Positions 57,346 to 64,000 of a stretch of 64,000 bases of DNA are shown here, piece after piece. Origin of the DNA: Saussurea involucrata. Lineage: Eukaryota > Streptophyta > Magnoliopsida > Asterales > Asteraceae. The stretch is taken from assembly GCA_033807775.1 (NCBI GenBank), contig CM066319.1, positions 163,308,983 through 163,372,982 on the forward strand. Direction: 5' to 3'. A program made the translations under genes and the position numbers. Below the pieces are notes generated by a model. The model saw nothing but the letters and a program-made list of their open reading frames with translations. It ran no database searches and was not told the origin of the DNA. Position 1 is the stretch's first letter. The number at the start of each line of letters is the position of its first letter.

Positions 57346-58100
57346 GAGTGTGTTTTTATAAAAAAATTGTTAAGAGTGTGTTTTTATAAAAAAATTGTTA
57401 AGAGTGTGTTTTTATAAAAAAAAACATTGTTAACAATTTTTTTTTATAAAAACACTCTTAACAATTTTTTTATAAAAAAACTCTTAACAATTTTTATATG
57501 AAAAAACACACTATAACAACATACACATTATAACATACAAATATCACATTCAAACATAAAACCATAAAACTATAACAATTTTTTTATAAAAACACACTCT
57601 TAACAATTTTTTATAAAAAAACACATTTTAAACATTTTTTTTATAAAAACTGTTTTTATAAAAAAAATTAACAATTTTTTTATAAAAAAACACATTATAA
57701 AAACCATAAAACTATAACAATTTTTTATAAAAACACACTATTAAACATTTTTTATAAAAAAACTGTTTTTATAAAAAAATGTTAAGGGTGTGTTTTTATA
57801 AAAAAATTGTTAAGAGTGTGTTTTTATAAAAAAAAACATTGTTAACAATTTTTTTATAAAAACACACTCTTAACAATTTTTTTTAAAAAAACACTCTTAA
57901 CAATTTTTATATGAAAAACACACTATAACAGCATACACATTATAACATACAAATATCACATTCAAACATAAAACCATACATATCATGTTAAACATAGAAC
58001 ATATTTAAACATAAGTTATAAACACTATAACAACCTACAAATCATATATCTGAACTTAAAATAACATACAAAAAATAACAAATAACATAAGGAAAACATA
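57346..58100. repeat. AT-rich inverted-repeat region (MULE copy 2)
   Basis: Built of ttaacaatttttttataaaa and complements, with two direct copies of a ~100-bp sequence starting atatgaaaaacacactataa (about 57500 and 57910). Collinear with 12240-13020 of copy 1. Confidence 0.75.
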
Positions 58101-58239
58101 CCAAAGAGGTAATACGAGACATCTTCACAAAACCCGAACGCGTATTCCACACGACAAAATTGAGAGAGTGGGAGAAAATTGAGAGAGTTTGATTAAAAAT
58201 TGAGAGAGTGATTAAAAAAATTGAGAGTGGCCGTGTCTT

Positions 58240-58756
58240 GGTCCCCCCCCCCCTTATATAGTGCGGCCGAAGGAACAAGGGAATTAGGGTTTAGGGTTCG
58301 TCAAAGGGATTTTAGGGTTAACCCTGTGCCGACACGTGGCACAGGAGCCCGCGATCGCGGGAGGTCAAAGAAAGTCAATCGCGGGCAGGGACCAAAAATG
58401 TACACGCGGGCATTCTTGAGGGGGAAAGTTGTACCGCGGGTATTCTTGAGGGACCAACGCGGGCAAAGTGGGCAAACTTTGGTGACACGTGTAGCCCGCG
58501 ATCGCGGGGGTCAATGAGTCAAACGCGGGCAGGGACCAAAACTGCACACGCGGGCATTCTTGAGCGGGGAAAGCTGTACCGCGGGCATTCTTGAGGGACC
58601 AACGCGGGAAAAGTGGGTAAACATTGGTGACACGTGGCCTGGAGCCCGCGATCGCGGGCTCCATCGCGGATATTTAGGGCATTTTTGCAAAATGGGAGAG
58701 ATTTTGGGTATTTCAGTAAAAGATGGTCAAACTTAGGGTATTTTAATTAATTTCCC
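58240..58756. repeat. Right terminal region of the ULP MULE
   Basis: Palindromes around cccgcgatcgcggg near 58348, 58495 and 58645, then the terminal repeat ending taattaatttccc. A run of C precedes ttatatagtgcggccg, a possible outward-facing TATA element also present in copy 1 (13150-13185). Confidence 0.7.
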
Positions 58757-59045
58757 TTAAAAAAATTGGTTTAAGTATATTATTTTAGTTTTTAAAAAGA
58801 AAATTAAGAAAATAGATTAAATGACCAAAATACCCTTAATTTAATAGCCAATCTTTAACCGAGTTGGTGTCAAAGGACCATTTTCAGAGCAAAATAAAAA
58901 CCATAAAGATTACTTTTAGACTTATTAAAGTTCAGGTCCCATTTTCAAACTTTTCTATAAACCTCAAGGACCAAAATTGGAGTTTACTCTTAATTATAAT
59001 TTTAATCGTTATGGCTATTATTTTGTTTTGCTTTTGGTTCCTTTA

Positions 59046-59930
59046 GGCTGCGATTGGTACATGGGATAGGACAGTACAGTACGAGACAAAACTCACTGTC
59101 CTACGTTTGGCGTGACATGGGACAGAACAAAAATTCACTGTCCCACGTTTGGCGCGACATGGGACAGGGACAAGGACTGGACAGAGTGGGACAGGGTGAG
59201 ACAAAAAAACATTTTCTTGTTCCACCAAAATAGGTGGAACAACATGGAACAAAAGTGAGACATCAACAAAAAAATCACTAACCTACCCTCATTTGATATA
59301 TAACCGTAATATATATGATATTAGTCTTAAAGGTCACCACCACCAATCACCGCCGCCACCACCATCAGCCACCACTACCTATTTGTCCACTATAACAGCC
59401 TTCTCCACCATATCCACAACCATTTGTCCATCACCACCACCACTACCATCGTCGACCACCTCGACCTACAACGAAACCAATCACCACCAGTCCACCACCC
59501 ATGGCCGCCACCACCATCGGCGCCCACCAGTAGCCACCACCGACTACGGTCGACCACTTTCATCTCTTCCACTACAACAACTTCCTCCACCACCCATCGC
59601 CACCTCCATTGATCACCGCCACCCATTGCACCACCGCCATCGATGATCACCTTCAGCCACCACCACCTTTCCTCCACTACTACAACCTCCTTTACCATTG
59701 TCTACGACATCCACTATTACCATCGTCAACCACCTCCACCGATCACCACCACCCATTTCCACCACCACCACCGGCGATCACCGCCAACCACTGGCGGCCA
59801 CCTCCACCACTACCATCGTCGACCAGCTTTATTTGTGTCATTTATAACTATTATATGATATATAAAATCATTAAACAAGTTTTACGGAAAATTGTCTAGT
59901 TCTGTCCTATCTAGTCCTAGTGTTATACAC
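59046..59930. mobile_element. Degraded TIR element with CCACCA-rich core
   Basis: The left part has gattggtacatgggatagga and several gggacag/ctgtccc units; the right edge has tctgtcctatctagtcctag, a partial inverted match. The core at 59330-59820 is rich in ccacca and caccac, which creates long spurious frames (His/Pro on plus, Gly/Val on minus). No duplication found; limits approximate. Confidence 0.4.
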
Positions 59931-60340
59931 GTCCGTTGGTCGGGTACACGACATTACTTTAATTTATGCATCAATAAATTCAATTGTTACAGGTTTACCA
60001 TCTCTTGCTGGAATGATATGTCAACTCAAATAAAAAATTGGACATATATGAATAATGATGCATATTAGTCCCCCACCTTGAAATTTAGTTTGATTTTTAT
60101 CTTGCATCGTTGGTCGAATACACGATATGACTTTAATCTAGATCCATGTGTAAATCCTTAAGTGTCATTCTATTTTCTATTAATCTTTATTTTCAAACTT
60201 ATGTGATCAATGGATCCAAATTAATCTAGAAAACTCACATGCTATGAAAAAATTCTCCTCCGGGAACTACCTTATGTGAAACGGTATCGTGATTGATTAA
60301 TGTCTCGATACAATTATAGCTTGTTTTGGAAAGTAGAGTA
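59931..60340. other. Unassigned non-coding stretch
   Basis: Repeated gtccgttggtcgggtacacg and gcatcgttggtcgaatacac phrases about 180 bp apart suggest an old duplication. No gene seen. Confidence 0.4.
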
Positions 60341-61423
60341 AGGGAATGTTTGTTTTTGGCTTAATGAGCTTAATGGCATGTATGGCTTATTCGGTCAGCC
60401 ATACAGATGTGTTTGGTAGTGGCTTAATGAAAAAATGAAGAGCTTAGAGATTAAGATGAGAAAGGGTCCCTTTATGTGGTCAGACATCAATATTCCCATT
60501 TTACCCCCATATTAAACCCAAAAACCTTTCTTTCCATCAAAACCCTACCACATCAATCCTTGTTATTGAGGCATGTTCGAGATTTGTGATTTTACATATA
60601 TGTAGGTTAAGAAGATAAACTCGATCAACAGTTGATGAAATAATTTTCAAGCGAAGAACAAAGCAATCCGTCTAAAAACAATAGTTCAACAGATTTAACT
60701 TTTATGTTCATGAGAGATGGAGCGGTAATGGCTGTAAAATTTCCAAAAAAAATTGCACAGTTTTTGTATAATTTCATCGACTCTGAATCCTGCACACTAT
60801 CATTCCCAAATTTCCAACTCCAAAGAAGGCGCTATGAAACAACATCAACCATTCATGAATGAACGTGATAAACTTTTCAGCTTTCTGGAAACAAAACTCA
60901 TTGAAATTGATTGACAGATGCAACGATGAATCTCAGATGGAGGAGAAAAAGGGAATTGAAGCAATTGAATTAGAGGAGAATGAGTAGAAGCAATAGTACG
61001 TAGGAAGTGAATGTGTAGGGATGAAGGTCGGAGAGAGTGTGGAGGGGATTTGATGATGAGGTAATGAAATTAGGAAATGGGGGAATTGAAGATCGAGAAA
61101 CGATAGGGTAAGGTAATAGACGCATATACCCCTTCTTACAGATTTTGTAAGCAATTTAATGTTTGATGAAGTTTTTTTATTTTAAAAATTGTTTAATTGA
61201 TAATATTTATTGTTAAGAATAAACCATTCACCATATTTACCAAACAGTTATGTTAATCAATGCTTAATACACAATGAGGGTAAAATAGTCATTTTTGACG
61301 TTCAGCTCGTTTGTTCAGCACGAAAAACAAACAACAAGATATCAGAATCCAGACAGACAGACAAATCCAGACATACATCTATATCCACACATGACTTAAT
61401 GAAAAACCAACCAAACAGCCCCT
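60341..61423. mobile_element. hAT-type element, 1.08 kb, non-coding
   Basis: Ends agggaatgtttgtttttggc and, complemented, aggggctgtttggttggttt are similar inverted repeats followed by cttaatga in both. No 8-bp duplication is obvious. The interior has only short, unrecognised frames. Confidence 0.5.
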
Positions 61424-62609
61424 AAGGGCCGTTTACCCAACACGTACCCGGTAAGTGCTTACGGTAATGATCAACACTTTTATCGGATAAGATTTTAGTC
61501 CATTAAAATGAATCGTATGCAACATTTTTATCCGGTATGCGCTTACCGGCTAAAGGTCGTCACTCTCACTTACTGGGTAAGACTCTCGGTCCTTGGCATC
61601 ACTCTTACCGGGTAAGATTCTAAATCATTGTCATGTTCATCGGACAAGGTAAAGTGAGCGGACAAACACTTACCGGATAAACGTTTAGTCAATAGCACCT
61701 AAGTAAATAGAAAAAAATGTCAATTCTTGAAACTAACCAATACAAGACATACTTGCAAGTTCAACAAATACAAAAATACACTTAAATTACACACCAACCA
61801 TTTGCACCATTTACTTTATGTTGAATTTTAGATGCATATCAATAGAAGAACAAAGTCATCATCACAACTATTCTAAGCACACGATCAGGAAAAATAAAAA
61901 TGTGCCTCTAGACACCAAAAAGAAGGCAATATTTGACTTGGCATGTAGGTTAATGAGTCTTTGACTATCAGACAAATGGGTATCCAAGAATGATTCACTT
62001 ACAAACATGAAGCCTTTTCACCTAATATTAAAGATTTCTAAAACTAAACTTGTCAAAATCATTTCAAGATTCTAATGCCGGATCGATTAAAAAGTTGTGT
62101 AATAACGATCCGCCAAAACAATCGAATTTCACGTATTTACAAAGTAAGATTTTCCTACTCACACAGTCGGCCTTAAATTATAATAATTAAAACACTTACA
62201 CCTAGACAGGGAAAGAAACTTCCGTCAACAACCTTGGATTAAACCATCAATATGCAATATTGCAGCAAATTAAAGTCAGAAAAGTTGAAGTGATTGTTAT
62301 TATGGTATTCTGAATGCTTACATGTGAAAACTGAAATACAATAACTTTCCCCATTGTAGCATCAAATATCGAAAAGTCTGCATTTTTTATCAACCAAACC
62401 TATAAAAACTTGACCTTACTCGAGTAGACTTTTCCATTTCTCAAAATTATGCTTACAGTCCTGTTCTCTTCATAAGGTAGAACATGCAACTCACAATATG
62501 ATTTAATTGCCTTCAAAAGACATTATTTTTCAAGATTCTCAGTAATCTATCCTTGTGCAAGACTCTAGCAGGTTGACTTTATGTATATACAAGGAGCTGA
62601 TTAGTCAGT
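61424..62609. other. Intergenic/3' flank with TTACCGG repeats
   Basis: 61440-61690 has about ten copies of ttaccggataag-like units in both orientations, perhaps another small inverted-repeat element. The rest is AT-rich with no gene; the portion nearest 62600 is the likely 3' untranslated region of the gene that follows. Confidence 0.4.
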
Positions 62610-63213
62610 CTATGCACAATATTTAGCAGCGATGTCATCAAGCATGGTCTAAAAATAAAAGATATAACACTATATTTGGTTAGATTACCATCTTTGTTAA
62701 AAACGGCTACCTCATGGCTTTGACAGAACAATAGCAAAAAGGGAAGCAATCCTTCTAAGAAACATAACTTTGAAATTACTTTCTCTACAATCTCAACTTG
62801 TTCAATCATGTAACTATTTCCAGCCCAACATCCTTGGAAATATTCCCTCTGAAAGCTTTGCCAACTGGGTTCGTCTTTCTCATTGTCAATGCAGTTCCAA
62901 AATTCTAAGTCGCTTAAAGTAGTGATGTTTGGAGTTTCCGATGCTTTTGTCATTGTGATTGTTGTTTCTGTGTTTGCAACTCCAAGCAGGTTACTCAATG
63001 ATGCATCAAATTTGTCTGCATTTTCCTGATTTTGATTAAAAATCAAGAATTTTGTGACTATTACATATACTTTGAAAATAAATCAATTAAGAAGGTTTAT
63101 GGGTTGTAAGAAAAGATATGTACCTCAGAATCTTGATCTAAATACAAGGAAGTTGTTGAATCTGACTGATCTTCCAAGAGAAGATCTTGGAGACTCTTGA
63201 TTCCTTTATTTCC
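62610..63213 (-). CDS. Last three exons of an unidentified host gene
   Basis: Exons in sense order: 63124-63213 (30 codons, KGIKSLQDLLLEDQSDSTTS), 62711-63025 (105 codons, beginning ENADKFDASLSNLLGVANTE and containing LSDLEFWNCIDNEKDEPSW) and 62610-62648 (TMLDDIAAKYCA and stop). All junctions are GT...AG and all exons are whole codons, so the frame stays open through two splices. I do not recognise the protein. Acidic-aromatic LEFWNCIDNEKDEPSW is like a transcription-factor activation patch, but no DNA-binding domain lies in the window. Upstream exons were not found in 63214-64000, so they may be beyond the edge or the gene is truncated. Confidence 0.55.
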
Positions 63214-64000
63214 CTGTACATTATTATTATGTTTAGCTATTTTTTCATTTACGTAATTTTATATTAGAATATTGAAGAAAAATATTATTATTATGTATAC
63301 CCACCACACCCTGTCACCCTTTACTTCCTTGATCGTAAACCTTGTCGGACATTATGAGTTCATCGGTTTTGTCACTTGCTCGTCTCCTTCTTTAGGTTTT
63401 CTACAACTCTGACCTCCGCCCTAGATCTGGGTTTTTTAATAGTCAAACAACACATTCGGCGTCACTTTTCTCCTTGCACACATACCATTTCTGGTGCCCA
63501 TTCCCCTTGTATGCACACCATTTTCGGCCTCGCCTTCCCCTTTCACACACCATAACTACCATGACCCTTATCAATCCAGCTCCAAGAGAACTCCCTCTTC
63601 TACCCCTCCGGCGATCCGCAACGGCAAAACCATCGTTGTCTACCTGTATTATGTATGTGTGTGAACCTCTTCCATACACATACTCACCGGTCATCTCCAT
63701 CTCTGTATATGTGTGTTAAAAATAGCGTGGTTGTGTGTGTATACAAGATATGGTGTGTAGAATAATCAATGGAGATCTTGTTTTGTTGTTTTAAGGTGAC
63801 AAAAAAGACAATAGTAGAACACACAATGACACAAGGAACTTGGGTTTGTTCTATTCCTCTTTGATCGTTGTATTTTTGGAGTTCTATAGGTGTCTGTGCA
63901 ACTTAAAATAAAGTCACTGATTCACTACTACACGAAAGACTTTTGCTTAGACCATGCACATCGGTGGCGCTGGTTGTGGCTGGCTGGTTTTAAACACCAT
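63214..64000. other. Intron or upstream flank, nothing recognised
   Basis: Short overlapping frames at 63443-63719 on both strands are unrecognised and cover sequence with imperfect repeats of cacaccattt. Could be intron of the gene at 62610-63213. Confidence 0.4.

Larger units (their letters stand above)
51905..58756. mobile_element. Complete Kaonashi-like MULE carrying a ULP gene
   Basis: 6852 bp between perfect 9-bp duplications ttaaaaaaa (51896-51904 and 58757-58765). Terminal inverted repeats start gggaaattaattaaaatacc and run about 120 bp to a cgcgatcgcgg palindrome. It carries a DUF1985 plus ULP1-protease gene on the minus strand (53234-56511) and no mudrA-type transposase. MULEs with ULP-like genes are known in plants as Kaonashi elements; the match is by gene content, not by a search. 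Confidence 0.88.
50155..58989. mobile_element. Outer MULE with nested PIF MITE and nested MULE
   Basis: Ends gagtaaactctaattttggt and, complemented, gagtaaactccaattttggt form inverted repeats of about 170 bp, and the 9-bp duplication ttaattata occurs at 50146-50154 and 58990-58998. It contains the PIF MITE at 50377-50694 and the complete MULE at 51905-58756. Without these its own length is about 1.65 kb. Same terminal family as the MULE at 16310-17523. Confidence 0.9.

Noticed and set aside
56665..57361. Long open frames with 16-residue repeats (also 10182-11857)
   Set aside because: They arise because the 48-bp repeat unit is a multiple of three; AT-rich array with no independent sign of coding.
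59293..59899. His/Pro-rich and Gly/Val-rich ORFs
   Set aside because: Products of ccacca-type low-complexity sequence read in several frames.

Overview
This is plant nuclear DNA, most likely a eudicot. The evidence is Ty3-type LTR retrotransposons primed by initiator tRNA-Met, Mutator-like elements (MULEs) with 9-bp target duplications, PIF/Harbinger and hAT relics, a plant LINE, spliced genes and no bacterial-style gene packing. Asteraceae would fit the repeat style, but that is only an impression. Almost the whole window is transposon in transposon; host coding sequence is one intact serine-rich gene (15255-16094, minus) and the last exons of an unidentified gene (62610-63213, minus).

Layout. 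1-9449: minus-strand Ty3-like element A arranged as interior-LTR-interior-LTR in tandem, inserted into a Kaonashi-like MULE whose right part follows (9450-13655). 13753-14568: PIF/Harbinger relic. 15255-16094: host gene. 16236-19575: hAT-like element containing two MULEs (16310-17523 and 17796-19203). 19642-20406: hAT-type MITE. 21628-31545: plus-strand solo LTR (G) split by a complete minus-strand gag-only retrotransposon (B, 22335-30449, duplication gaaac). 31740-42368: minus-strand chromovirus C with decayed gag-pol, again LTR-interior-LTR-interior, its second LTR split by solo LTR E (38246-39794, duplication ccaac) and carrying a TRIM-like unit at its primer site. 42369-46205: 5'-truncated minus-strand LINE split by solo LTR F (42790-44382, duplication cctcg). 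46200-49935: MITEs and a long-armed foldback element set in TA/GA microsatellites, then a palindromic array. 50155-58989: MULE (duplication ttaattata) containing a PIF MITE (50377-50694) and a full Kaonashi-like MULE (51905-58756, duplication ttaaaaaaa). 59046-61423: further TIR-type elements. 61424-64000: mostly unassigned sequence plus the host exons.

How the parts work together. The Kaonashi-like MULE carries a split DUF1985 plus ULP1-protease gene but no transposase, so it depends on an element elsewhere. In the copy at 53-56 kb the protease has lost its catalytic cysteine and two exons are frameshifted. The retrotransposons in this window are decayed or gag-only, so the locus records past activity.

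Most interesting signal. LTRs A, B, C, E, F and G, of several families, share one architecture: a family-specific palindromic minisatellite, then (except in G) a consensus 5' splice site, and finally a small hairpin with compensatory base changes whose 3' arm overlaps a CTAAY branch-point consensus 27-33 nt before an AG acceptor. I read this as an intron inside the LTR with a structured branch point. It is an inference from sequence alone.
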